Positions 1 through 11,323 of a stretch of 64,000 nt of DNA are shown one piece after another. Location of the stretch: NCBI RefSeq assembly GCF_018446385.1, contig NC_056000.1, forward strand, positions 36,741,511 to 36,805,510, in the 5' to 3' direction. The DNA is from Zingiber officinale. Lineage: Eukaryota > Streptophyta > Magnoliopsida > Zingiberales > Zingiberaceae. Position numbers and translations under genes: made by a program. Below the pieces are notes generated by a model that saw only the letters and a program-made list of their open reading frames with translations, searched no databases and had not been told where the DNA came from. Numbering within the stretch: position 1 is the stretch's first letter; the number at the start of each line of letters is the position of its first letter.

Positions 1-50
1 ACGTCAACTCGAGTCGGGTCAACCAGGTCAACCTTGACCTAAGGTTGCAC
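1..50 (+). mobile_element. 3' end of an LTR-like element (partial)
   Basis: The first 50 bases resemble the last bases of the insertion ending near 28760: both carry the phrase gtcaaccaggtcaaccttga followed shortly by ttgcacca. This is most likely the right end of a repeat whose body lies left of the window. The family is not determined. Confidence 0.45.
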
Positions 51-1789
<1,739 letters not shown>

Positions 1790-1950
1790 TGAGATGGAGC
1801 AACTGCTCCACCAAAGCTACAAAGGGCAGAGCACCATGTGCGGAGGATAACATATTCTCTTTTATAAAAAAACTAATTTAATCCTTTATATCAAATATTA
1901 AACTGATAAAAATAAATACTACATTTAATCTTAGTAAAAAGACCATCCAT
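1790..1950 (-). pseudogene. U2 snRNA pseudogene, copy 1 (5'-truncated)
   Basis: Read on the minus strand, this stretch follows U2 snRNA: ctaagattaaatgtagtatt corresponds to the U2 branch-site-recognition region. The GTAGTA core is retained at 1918-1923. It is followed by tatcagtttaatatttgat, which matches the next conserved U2 segment, and by the Sm-site-like T-run. Many C-to-T type changes and missing stems show that it is not functional. It lies directly 3' of copy 2. The 3' limit is uncertain. Confidence 0.7.
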
Positions 1951-2093
1951 AAAGCGTTAGATCTATGCAATAGTGCAATGTTAGAGCGACGCTCGAGAAT
2001 CCTAGCAACAAACTCCTGTAACAAACTCCCCCCTTATAAAAAATTAATTTAATATCATACTTGATCTTAGCAAAAAAAAACTGAGAAAAGTAT
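1950..2093 (-). pseudogene. U2 snRNA pseudogene, copy 2 (internal deletion)
   Basis: On the minus strand it begins atacttttctcag (2093-2081), close to the U2 5' end. It continues gctaagatcaagta and then jumps to gatattaaattaatttttt, so the middle, including the GTAGTA element, is deleted. Near its 3' end cattgcactattgcat resembles U2 stem-loop IV. Promoter-like remnants precede it (see 2121-2170), which suggests derivation from a DNA copy of a real U2 gene rather than from a reverse-transcribed RNA. Confidence 0.72.
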
Positions 2094-2120
2094 ATTTTTT
2101 AACATTGTTGATCCAAGGTA

Positions 2121-2170
2121 TTTATAGAAGCTTCTCTGCTCGCAATATTATAAATTCTAAGACGTCGGAC
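2121..2170 (-). promoter_or_regulatory. Remnant plant snRNA promoter (TATA and USE-like)
   Basis: On the minus strand a CTATAAATA box lies about 28-35 bp upstream of the U2-like 5' end at 2093. A match of about 8 of 11 bases to the plant upstream sequence element (RTCCCACATCG, reverse-complemented) lies at 2160-2170, about 67 bp upstream. Plant snRNA genes are known to place these elements near -30 and -70. Function is unlikely because the RNA region is broken. Confidence 0.5.
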
Positions 2171-2236
2171 TAAAGAAAACTCTAGACTAATTGAATAATG
2201 AAAAAATTCTCAATAATACATCACAGCTGAGTCTTG

Positions 2237-3565
2237 TGTTGGTGCAGTAAGCATCCGACGATCGAACCTCAGTTTTGATAATGACAAAGGGATTCAAAGT
2301 TAAGATTCCTTGTTATCTAACGTGGTTAAATAAGGTTTCAGGAAAGTCCTAACTGCGGTTAGGCAGGGAAAAATCCTAAGGGGGATAACCTTAGGTCCTA
2401 GGGGGAGGTAACCTTAGGTGAAGGAAAATCCTAAGGGGCGGCAACCTTAGGTCCTAGGGGGCGGTAACCCTAGGTGGAGGAAAACCCTAAGGGGCGGCAA
2501 CCTTAGGTCCTAGGGGGCGGTAACCTTAGGTCCTAGGGGGCGGTAACCCTAGGTGGAGGAAAACCCTAAGGGGCGGCAACCTTAGGTCCTAGGGGGCGGT
2601 AACCCTAGGTGGAGGAAAACCCTAAGGGGCGACAACCTTAGGTCCTAGGGGATGGTAACCCTAGGCGGAAAGTCCAGTTGGTCTGGAGGACCGGACTTGC
2701 ATCAAGTAAATCTCCTGAGTGGAGTAGGTGAGGACGCGTTGCCCGTAGAGGGAACAGTATGCGTCGGATTGACCTAGGGTTTCCGGTGGGAAATCCGAAG
2801 TCAGACTCGGACAGTCCAGAGACTGTCATTATCACATCTATTATGTTTTATGTGCTAACTTTGTGTTGCAGGGTATATTTGGGATTAATGTATCTTGCAG
2901 GGACCAAAGTGCAAAGATTAACCTCGGATGAACAGTGTCTGAGGCGCCTCCATGGAGCTTGGAGGCGCCTCGGGTGCAAAACTTGAGCTGGCTGCGAAGC
3001 AAGCTTCAAGGCGCCTTTAACAGGCTGAAGGCGCCTTGGAGAGGTTGAAGGCGCCTTGAACAAGATAAAGTTCGACCAGGTCAGTTCTGATCCACGCGGG
3101 TGACGCGGCCAGCCTAGAGGCGCCTTGGAGGGGTTTAAGGCGCCTTGAACATCCTTTATAAGAGGGGTTAGCAACAGCAAATGACAATGAAATAAAAAGC
3201 TTCCTCGTGCTGTGTTCTACTCAAGTATTGCTTCCAAAGTGCTGCTACAACATTCCGACGACCCGAAGCTCAGATTTTTCTACCACTGTTGTCGGTATAA
3301 CTTTAATTACAGTTACATTTGTAATTAGTTTGTAATAATTATACGAGCTTATAGTTGTTGCCCACGGAAAGCGATCAAGGATCGCGGGCCTTCGAGTAGG
3401 AGTCGATCTAGGCTCCGAACGAAGTAAATCCACTGTGTTCATCTGCTTGTTCTTTTATTCCGCTGCTTTAATTACTCGACGAACGTTTTACGATTCCGAT
3501 AATCGAACGAAATAGCTGCGAGCGCTATTCACCCCCCCCCCCCTCTAGCGCTTCTCGATCCAACA
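2237..3565 (+). mobile_element. Solo LTR, probably Ty1/copia SIRE/Maximus-like
   Basis: A 1,329-bp segment starts TGTTGG and ends CCAACA. It is flanked by identical 5-bp target duplications TCTTG (2232-2236 and 3566-3570), the signature of an LTR-retrotransposon insertion reduced to one LTR. The end, with a C-run followed by ctctagcgcttctcgatccaaca, resembles SIRE/Maximus-type copia LTRs; this family call is from memory. It contains a minisatellite (2340-2670) and several AGGCGCC palindromes (2940-3160). Orientation is inferred from the TG...CA ends and the C-rich terminus. Confidence 0.85.
2340..2670. repeat. Minisatellite of ~55-bp units inside the solo LTR
   Basis: Repeats of the type ggcggcaaccttaggtccta alternating with ggcggtaaccctaggtgga. 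Units of about 55 bp occur with one partial unit, and the repeat is rich in CCTAGG and CCTTAGG palindromes. Copies become more alike toward the centre. Confidence 0.9.
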
Positions 3566-3570
3566 TCTTG

Positions 3571-4226
3571 AACTCTAGATCATTGATTGATGTATTTTTG
3601 GAAATTACTAATAAACTTTAAAATTATTTTTTGTATGAATAGTGAAAAGGACATTAACGTACTTTTATTTTAGGCTTCACCAAAGTTAATTAGTAAAGGG
3701 GGAGATTCTTAATAAAATAGTATGATAATTAATATTATATTACTATATTTGGTGAAAGATTTGTATATTATATATGTAATCTTTGATTATATATTATATA
3801 TTTTTTATTTAGTGTCTATTTTTTTTATAAAGAATGTAATTTATATTATTATAAAATGATAAAAATATCCTACGACCTCTGCAGTAATGGGAGGCAGTGG
3901 TGGCCATGTCGAAAACCAATTAATACAAGAAATAGACTACAAGTATATTTGACATTTAAATTTTAATTAAACATTGAATTTGAAACGTAATTAAATTATA
4001 TATTGTTAGTCTTATAATTCAAATTGTAAAATTTTATTATTTTTTTAATTGAGATTATATTATATTATATTATATTATATTATATTATAATTTTAAAATC
4101 ATATCAGATAAAGTAATTAATATTATAATATAATGTTTATTATATTAAAAGCTGATTAGGCTTCACTAAACGCATGAATGAAAAGGACGATTATTTCAAT
4201 ATAAATGGAAAAATGGATCTTCCTTC
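3571..4226. other. AT-rich spacer
   Basis: No gene seen. It includes a short tatat-type pentamer run near 4060-4090. The last bases before 4227 form the left target duplication of the next element. Confidence 0.5.
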
Positions 4227-5945
4227 GTCAATTTATCAAAGGGCATATGTAGAGATCTAAATTTATCAAAAGACGTATATTACTTTGGTATTTACCAAAG
4301 AATATACTTTTTTAAGTACATTTCCTATTTTATCCTTCTGACAAATCTGACATTTTTCTTTTCACTGTCGTTTCTCATTCTTTCTTCTATTTACTTTCTC
4401 CTATGCATGCAACCAATCTAATTTTTCCTCTCTTCTCTTCTCTTTCTTCTCTTTTTTTTCCATGCGTGCATGCATAACATACATCTGATATATAAATCAT
4501 ATCAGGTCCACAACGTTTAGAGTTTAATTGATTTTTTGATAACATTAGAATACATTTGGAGAAGTCGAAATAATCAATAGATAATATATTTGAATTCTTT
4601 GCAACCCCATAAATCAACATAGACTGATCCATTATTTATTTCAGCTTCTACGGAGGTGTAAAATTATAATAATGATGAATTGACAAAAATCCTCATGTGT
4701 GTGCCTGATATGAATCATATCAGGCTCAACATATGAGGATTGTTTTGCTGATTCTTTTTTATTATATTTCAACATCTTTTAGAAGTTGAAATAAATAATA
4801 GACAGCATATTTGAATTCCTTACAACTTCAAAAATCCATAGGAATTGAAATGGGTATAATTGGAGCTCTCTAGGTCCATCAATGAGTTTTGACCTAAACC
4901 CACTGATCGACTTAGAGACCTCAGATTGTAGTCATTTTAGATACTGTGGATTTCTAAAATTGCACGGAGTCCAAATATATTCTCCATTGTTATTTTTGAC
5001 TTTCTTAATGGTGGACCAGAGGTTTTGAAAAACTTAAATCTCTCTTTCTTTTTTTTTCTTTTTTTCTGTTGTTGGGTCTGATACGGGGAGATATCAGACC
5101 CAATAACAAAAAGAAAAAGAAAAAAAAAAGTGAGATTTAGGTTTTTCAAAATCTGGTCAAAATACACTGATGGATCAGCTCAAATTGCAGTCATTTCAGA
5201 TCCTGTGGATTTCTAAAATTTCATGAAGTCCAAATATGTTCTCCATTGTTATTTTTGACATTCCTAGTGGTGGACTAGAGCTTTTAAAAAACCTAAAACG
5301 TATGAGGATTATTTTACCAATTCTTTCTTATTATATTTTAACATCTTTTATATGTTGAAATAAATAATAGATAACATATTTAAACTTCTTGCAACATCAG
5401 AAATCTACAGAAATTGAAATGAGTGCAATCGGAGCTCTCTAGGTCCATCAGTGAGTTTTGACCGAAACTCACTGATCAACCTAGAGACCTCAGATTGCAG
5501 TCATTTCAAATCGTGTGGATTTCTAAAATTGCAAAGAGTCCAAATATGCCCTCCATTGTTATTTTCGACATTTCTAGTGGTAGATCAGAGGTTTTGAAAA
5601 ACTTAAATCTCTCTTTCTTTTTTTTTCTTTTGTTAGGCTTGATATCTCCCCATATCATCAGGCCCAATGTGGGTCTGATCTCCTATAACTGGTTTGAGAA
5701 AAAAAATTGATAAAAAAAAAAGAGAAGATAAAAAAGAGGATAGGAAAGAGAAGATACGTTGCATGCAAAGTAAGAAAGAGAGGAGAGAGAAATGACAAAG
5801 AAAATAAAAAGAAAATCAGTTAAATTTGTTAGGAGGATAGAATAGAAAAATCATTGTAAAAAGGTACGTCCTTTGATAAATACTAAAATAGTATACATCT
5901 TTTAGTAAATTTAAAAATTTAAGTACACTTGTTTGATAAATTGCC
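4227..5945. mobile_element. Mutator-like non-autonomous element (MITE/MULE)
   Basis: Long imperfect terminal inverted repeats of about 100 bp: the left end (4227-4325) reads gtcaatttatcaaagg, and the right end (about 5862-5945), reverse-complemented, reads ggcaatttatcaaac. The flanks gatcttcctt (4216-4225) and gatcttcttt (5946-5955) look like a 9-11 bp target duplication with one mismatch, as expected for Mutator-type elements. Inside, a block containing gagctctctaggtccatca is present near 4862 and again near 5430, with related sequence between. Palindromes such as cctgatatgaatcatatcag occur. No transposase is visible. Confidence 0.65.
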
Positions 5946-6115
5946 GATCTTCTTTTGATTTTTACACGCATTAATTAAATGGAGTTAGCCATGGGCATTT
6001 GGGGCCTTAATTTACAGCTGAAGGATTCATATTAAAACAAACAGATATTTCACCTGCCAAAATAAGCAGATTGATTTAAAATACTCAACAACAACAATAA
6101 CCAAGCCTTTTCCCA

Positions 6116-7449
6116 CTAGGTGGGATCGGCTGTAAGAATCATTTTACGCCATTGAGCTCTATCTCCTATTATATCATCATCTATATTTAAATAAATTTTA
6201 TCTTGTTTTATTGTTGCTAACCAAGTCTTTTTTGGTCTTCCTCTTCCTCGTTTGATATGCATGTTTATCATAGTTTCACATCGCCTAACTGGAGCATTTA
6301 TTGGTCGTCTAAGTACATGTTCGTACCATCTTAAACGTGTCTCTCGGAGTTTGTCCTCAATAGATGCAACTCTGACTTTCTCTCTAATGCTCTCATTTCT
6401 TATTTTGTCCATCTTCGTATGTCCACACATCCACCTTGACATCCTCATCTCTGCAACTCTCATCTTCTGCTCATGTGCTCGAGTCATAGCCCAACATTCA
6501 GCTCCATATAACATAGCAGGTCTAACTGCGATTTTATAGAACTTACCTTTAAGTTTAAGAGATACTTTACGGTCACATAAAACACCCGACGCTCCCCTCC
6601 ATTTCACCCATCCTGCTTGTATTCTATGTAAGACATCTCTCTCAATCCCTCCATCATTTTGTAAAAATGATCCTAAATATTTAAATCTCTCGGTTTCGGG
6701 CAACTCGTCCTCTCCTATCTTAACAATTGTTTCATTACTTCTAATATTGCTAAACTTAAATTCCATATATTCTGTCTTTAATCTACTAAGCTTAAAACCT
6801 TTCTCTTCTAGTGTTTTCCTCCAAAATTCTAGCTTAGCATTTACTCCTTCACGTGTCTCATCTACCAAAATAATATCATCTGTAAATAACATGTACCACG
6901 GTATTGTGTCTTGAATGTGCGCAGTGAGTTCGTCCATAATTAGTGTAAAAAGATAGGGATTTAGGGTTGATCCTTGATGTAACCCTATCTTTATTGGAAA
7001 TGCTTCAGTTACTCCGCCTGAAGTTTTTACTCTGGTCGTTACATTCTCATACATATCCTTAATTAGTTCAATATATGTTACGCTAACACTTCTCTTTTTT
7101 AAAATTCACCATATAAGTTCTCTGGGACTCTATCATAAGCTTTTTCTAAGTCAATGAATACCATCTGTAGATCTTATTTTTGCTCCCGATATTTTTCAAT
7201 TAATTGTCTAAGGAGATGTATAGCTTCTATTGTCGACCTTCGAAGCATGAACCCAAATTGATTTTATGTTACTGTGGTCTCCTTCCTTAATCTTTTTTCT
7301 ATTACTTTTCCCCAAAGTTTCATAGTATGACTCATTAGTTTAATACCCCTATAGTTTGCACAATTTTGTATGTCTCTCTTGTTCTTATATAAGGGAACTA
7401 GAGTACTTATCCTCCATTGATCAGGCATTCTTTTCGTTTTCAATATCAT
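6116..7449 (-). pseudogene. LINE reverse transcriptase and C-terminal region (broken)
   Basis: Two main frame pieces, 7449-7264 and 7054-6116, with a damaged stretch between. The first carries RT motif residues such as MPDQWRISTLVPLYKNK and NYRGIKLMSH. The second has GLHQGSTLNPYLF followed by the catalytic YMLFTDDIILVDE, in which the two aspartates remain although the usual alanine before them is threonine. The C-terminal part has LRWYEHVLRRP and RGRGRPKKTW, typical of RTE LINEs. In an intact element this enzyme primes reverse transcription at nicked target DNA. The frame breaks make this copy inactive. Confidence 0.85.
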
Positions 7450-7578
7450 GTTAAATAATTTTGTAAGTCATTCAATACCTTGTTTACCTAAGCACTTTCA
7501 TACCTCTATCGGAATATCATCTGGTCCAACGACTTTTCCAGTGTACATCTCATTTAAAGTTTATTTTACTTCTAAAGT

Positions 7579-8086
7579 TTAAATTCTACGATAAAAAATA
7601 AAATTCCTATGCTCATTTGACCTAATTAAATTACCTAAGTTAAGTTGATCACCTAAACCTTCATTAAAAAGTTGATGAAAATACCTCTTCCATCGCTCTT
7701 TTATTTCCCCATCATTTACTAATACCCTATTACATTCATCTTTAATACATTTTATTTGGCTAAGATCTCTTGTTTTCCTTTCTCCCACTTTAGCTATTCT
7801 ATAAATGTCTCTTTCCCCTTCTTTTGTATCCAATTTTTGATATAACCGTTCAAAAGTTTCATTTTTTTGCTTCACTCACTACTTTCTTAGCTTCTTTCTT
7901 GGCTATTGTATATTTTTTTAAGTTTTCCTCGTTCTTACAAATATATAATTCCTTATAAGCTATTCGTTTTTCCTTCACTTTCTCTTGTACTTTCTCATTC
8001 CACCACCAAGATTCTTTACTTAGTGGTGCATGTCCCTTTGACTCACCGAGTACACTCTTAGCTACTATTTTCAATTTTGATATCAT
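7579..8086 (-). pseudogene. LINE ORF linker between endonuclease and RT (broken)
   Basis: Two overlapping frame pieces on the minus strand (8086-7859 and 7875-7579) encode charged sequence such as SWWWNEKVQEKVKEKRIAYK and KVGERKTRDLSQIKCIKDE. This is the characteristic spacer of RTE-type proteins between the endonuclease and RT domains. A frameshift near 7860-7875 separates the pieces. Confidence 0.7.
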
Positions 8087-8349
8087 CTTATCCCATGTTG
8101 TATTAGAGTCATCGTATATATCACCTAATACTTATATTTTTACTTTCTCCTTAAATATATTTTGTTTCCCATCCTTTAACTTCCACCACTTAATTCTAGG
8201 AATTTTATATATTTTATTTCTATTGATACTATGTTTGAGGCGTATATCCAACACTACTACCCTATGTTGGGTAGTTAATCTTCTCCAGGGATGACTTTGC
8301 AATCTTTACAAATCTTTCTATCCTTCTTCCTAACCATAAGGAAGTCAAT

Positions 8350-9234
8350 TTACGATTTATTATTTCCACTTTTGAATGTGACTAAGTATTCTTCTCTTTT
8401 CTTAAATAACGTATTAGCTAATATAAGGTCATATTCTATCGCAAAATCTAATATAGTTTTCCCTTCCTCATTCCTCGTTCCAAACCCATAACTCCCATGC
8501 ACTCTCTCATATTCCTCATTTTTCACTCCGACATGCCCATTTAGATTACCTCCTATTAAAATCATTTCATTTGGTGGAATATTTTGTAATATTTCATCTA
8601 AGTCCTCCCAAAACCTTGATTTGGTAGCTTCATCTAATCCTATTTGTGGTGCATATACGCTAATTATGTTCATAGTTTCTTTCGCCACTATTATCTTAAG
8701 GGCTATAATTCTATCCCCTTTTCTAACTACTCCTACAACTTCATCCTTTAATAAACTATCTACAATGATATCCACTCCATTTCTTGCTTTACTCTTTCCA
8801 GTGTATCATAACTTAAAACCCGAGTTCTCTATCATCTTTGCCTTCTCACCTGTCTATTTTGTCTCTTGTACACATAAAATACTAATTTTTCTCCTAATCA
8901 TCATATCTACTACCTCCATTGATTTATCAGTGAGAGTTCCTATATTACATGTTCTAAATCTTAGATTATTAGTTTTCTTATCATATTTGTTCTTATCTAA
9001 CCTATGGTGTGATAACTCTTGCCTATTTAACAATACACTCAAGTTCTCATGGAGATGTAGCGGTCCTTGCTGAGACGTTACAGTTGGACCCTGTAACGCG
9101 AACTCTTGCATATTTATCACTACACCCGAGTTCTGGAGATGTAGCGGTCCTTGCCGAGACGTTACAGTCGGACCCTGCAACGCGTTCCTTCCGGGGAACA
9201 ACTTAGCATTAGCACAATAGTTTAATGGATTCAT
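8350..9234 (-). pseudogene. LINE endonuclease region with duplicated N-terminal repeat
   Basis: On the minus strand, 9234-8854 ends with RFRTCNIGTLTDKSMEV and KISILCVQETK, the start of an exonuclease-endonuclease-phosphatase fold. The next piece, 8775-8350, holds ISVYAPQIGLDEATKSRFW and MILIGGNLNGHVG, where the usual catalytic GDFN appears as GGNLN. Upstream of the endonuclease there are two copies of a ~29-residue repeat beginning ALQGPTVTS, encoded by an ~86-bp tandem DNA duplication at about 9010-9185. The endonuclease would nick target DNA. Frameshift and substitution suggest that it is dead. Confidence 0.8.
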
Positions 9235-9335
9235 TCATTAAATATTTGTCATAGTTTGACGCTGGCTAGCAACCTAACGCAACCCTCCTCCTTTATCCGA
9301 GCTTGGGACCGGCCATGACTGGTCATCATAGGCGG

Positions 9336-9910
9336 AGTTAGATTGATTTAAAATATTAAAATTATAATATTAAATTATTCTTCAATTCTTTAAAAAAAAT
9401 ATATTTTCACTTGTTTTGTAAAGGTAGAAGCTATCACCAAGGATGGATAATAAGAAGATCTACTTAACGGAAAGAATGAAGAGTTGGACTCGCTGTGGCA
9501 CTCACAAGCTCACGATCAACAGCGAGCTTACAACCAATTCTCCGTCATGAACTCGCAACCAAATGATCACCATGAGACTCTGAGTTTGCTCGCTGATGGG
9601 AGACGGTGAAGTAAAGATTTTACTATCATGTCAACCTCTTGCCAAAGAGTAAGGTTGCTATCATTTTAATCAACACTGATGAGGGCAATTAGGTAAGATG
9701 GTGAATGTTCAAACTCAAAGAATATGGTGACTTCTAACCCTATCGAGAAAAAAATTAGCATTCGATCAAAGCGGTTTATGTCATAGCTAAAGTCATAAGA
9801 CCAATCTAACGTTTTATAATTCACAGCTTAACCAAATGAACTAGCTCCGATACCATACAAGTCCACATATATTGCTTAAATATAAACAATGGCTATCAAA
9901 ATGGTGTGAG
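9336..9910. other. Spacer without recognised gene
   Basis: No supported coding region or repeat was seen. A phrase near 9836, accaaatgaactagctccgat, resembles spacer debris only. Confidence 0.4.
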
Positions 9911-10984
9911 TAGGGTTGTAAATAAGTCAAATTGAATTAAGTGTTTATGGTATTTAAATTTGTTTAATAAGATAAATAAATCAAGTCAAGTCAATCTGAA
10001 TATAAAATGAATCATGTTAAAATAATTATTTAAAATTAACTTGATTTCTTTTTTAATGAGTTTAATCTTAGTTTAAATTTGACTTGAGCTTGATTAGTTT
10101 AAATGTTATTAAGTTCTCAATTCAAGATTATTTAATTGTTTAAAATTTTTATATTTTAAACTTGTTTGATTGATCATTAAATTTGATAATACAAACATAT
10201 TTGTTCATTTTAAAATTTTCTTTATTTATTTAGCATGTTTATAAAAGTTTTATCGATAAATATAGTTCACAAATAGGGGTGAGCAATTGGTTTAAACTGA
10301 ATCTACCAACTGATTAAATCGAAAATTGAACCAACTGAATCAATTAAATCGAAAACTGAATCGACCGAATTTTTTCTGAACTAACCGAACGGACCAAACT
10401 TTTTTAAAAAAACCGAACCGATAAAACATTGGTTAATTCGATTTTCGACTGAAATAACTGAATTTTTTGATTTAGTTTGGTTTAATTTGATTAGGTTTGA
10501 TTTCGGTTTGGTTCAGTTGAATTCATATTATTGGTTTGGTTTGACTCCAATTTGATTTGGTTTGGTTCCTGTTTAGTTTAGTTCAACTCATAATATCGCT
10601 TTAAACGAATTTCAATTTTCAAAACTGAAACCAAACTGATTAAATCTATATTTCTAGAAAAAAAATGAATTTCCGAATTAATTGAACCAAACTTTTAACT
10701 TCGGTTGGGTCAGTCGGTTAATTTGGGTTAACAGAACTTTTACTCACCTCTATTCACAAATATTGTTCACGAACACTATTCACAAACGTTATTCAAAAAC
10801 GATGTTTACGAATATTAACGAACTGAGCACGTATATGTTCAAACTTTTTTGTTTAATTTAATGAGTTGTTCAATTTTATTCATTTAACTAATATTATGTA
10901 TATTGAATGAACATAAATAAATTTTTATAAGTTGAACACTAAACTTATTCATAAACATTTGCTTCATTTTTATTTACAGCCCTA
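9911..10984. mobile_element. hAT-like MITE, interrupted by a younger MITE
   Basis: The left end TAGGGTTGTAAATAA (9911) and the right end TTTACAGCCCTA (ending 10984) are inverted copies of each other. The interior is AT-rich with forms such as gttcacgaacactattcac. The flanks atggtgtgag (left) and atggtcag (right) are similar but imperfect as an 8-bp target duplication. A younger element at 10274-10752 sits inside it. A related inverted-orientation fragment occurs near 14555-14660. Confidence 0.6.
10274..10752. mobile_element. hAT-type MITE nested inside the older MITE
   Basis: The ends TAGGGGTGAGCAA and TTTACTCACCTCTA are inverted repeats. The flanks ttcacaaa (10266-10273) and ttcacaaa (10753-10760) are identical 8-bp target duplications, which is diagnostic of hAT transposition. 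The interior is made of repeated aaccgaac and ggttcggttt-type words in opposite orientations and can fold on itself. It has no coding capacity. Confidence 0.88.
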
Positions 10985-10987
10985 ATG

Positions 10988-11069
10988 GTCAGCTTATGGT
11001 TACAAACAAAGTTACTCAATCGAACGAGGTCAGCTTATGGTTATAAACAAAGTTACTCAATCGAACGAG
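10988..11069. repeat. 41-bp tandem duplication
   Basis: The unit starting gtcagcttatggtta is present twice in a row (10988 and 11029) with one difference. Confidence 0.9.
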
Positions 11070-11323
11070 ATCTTATGATCGATCAATGAAAGATGATCAA
11101 AGAGGACTAGATGTTTTATTCCCAAAATAGAAAACAAAACAAAAGAAAAACAAGATTAGCAGAGTTATATTTGCATCTCAATCCTGAATTTCAGCTACAG
11201 TCACTCTAAAATTCTACTCCAACGAAGTAAAAAACACAAAACAAAACAAAAAAGAAAAATCCTTCAGAATCTAATATGCAATCTATTATAGTAACACAGA
11301 TGAACAAGCAAGGGATGATGATA

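Larger units (their letters stand above)
6086..9335 (-). mobile_element. Degenerate RTE-clade LINE (copy 1)
   Basis: A nearly full-length non-LTR retrotransposon on the minus strand. The order is N-terminal repeats, an apurinic-type endonuclease (about 8970-8350), a linker (about 8086-7579), reverse transcriptase (about 7450-6700) and an RTE-type C-terminal region (to 6116). The 3' end (plus strand 6086-6097) is a short (TTG)n run, typical of RTE elements, which lack poly(A) tails. Several frameshifts and stops break the frame. Two further relics of the same family lie at 48351-51310 and at 52757-53810 plus 63054-64000. The 5' boundary is estimated from similarity to the second copy. Confidence 0.85.
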
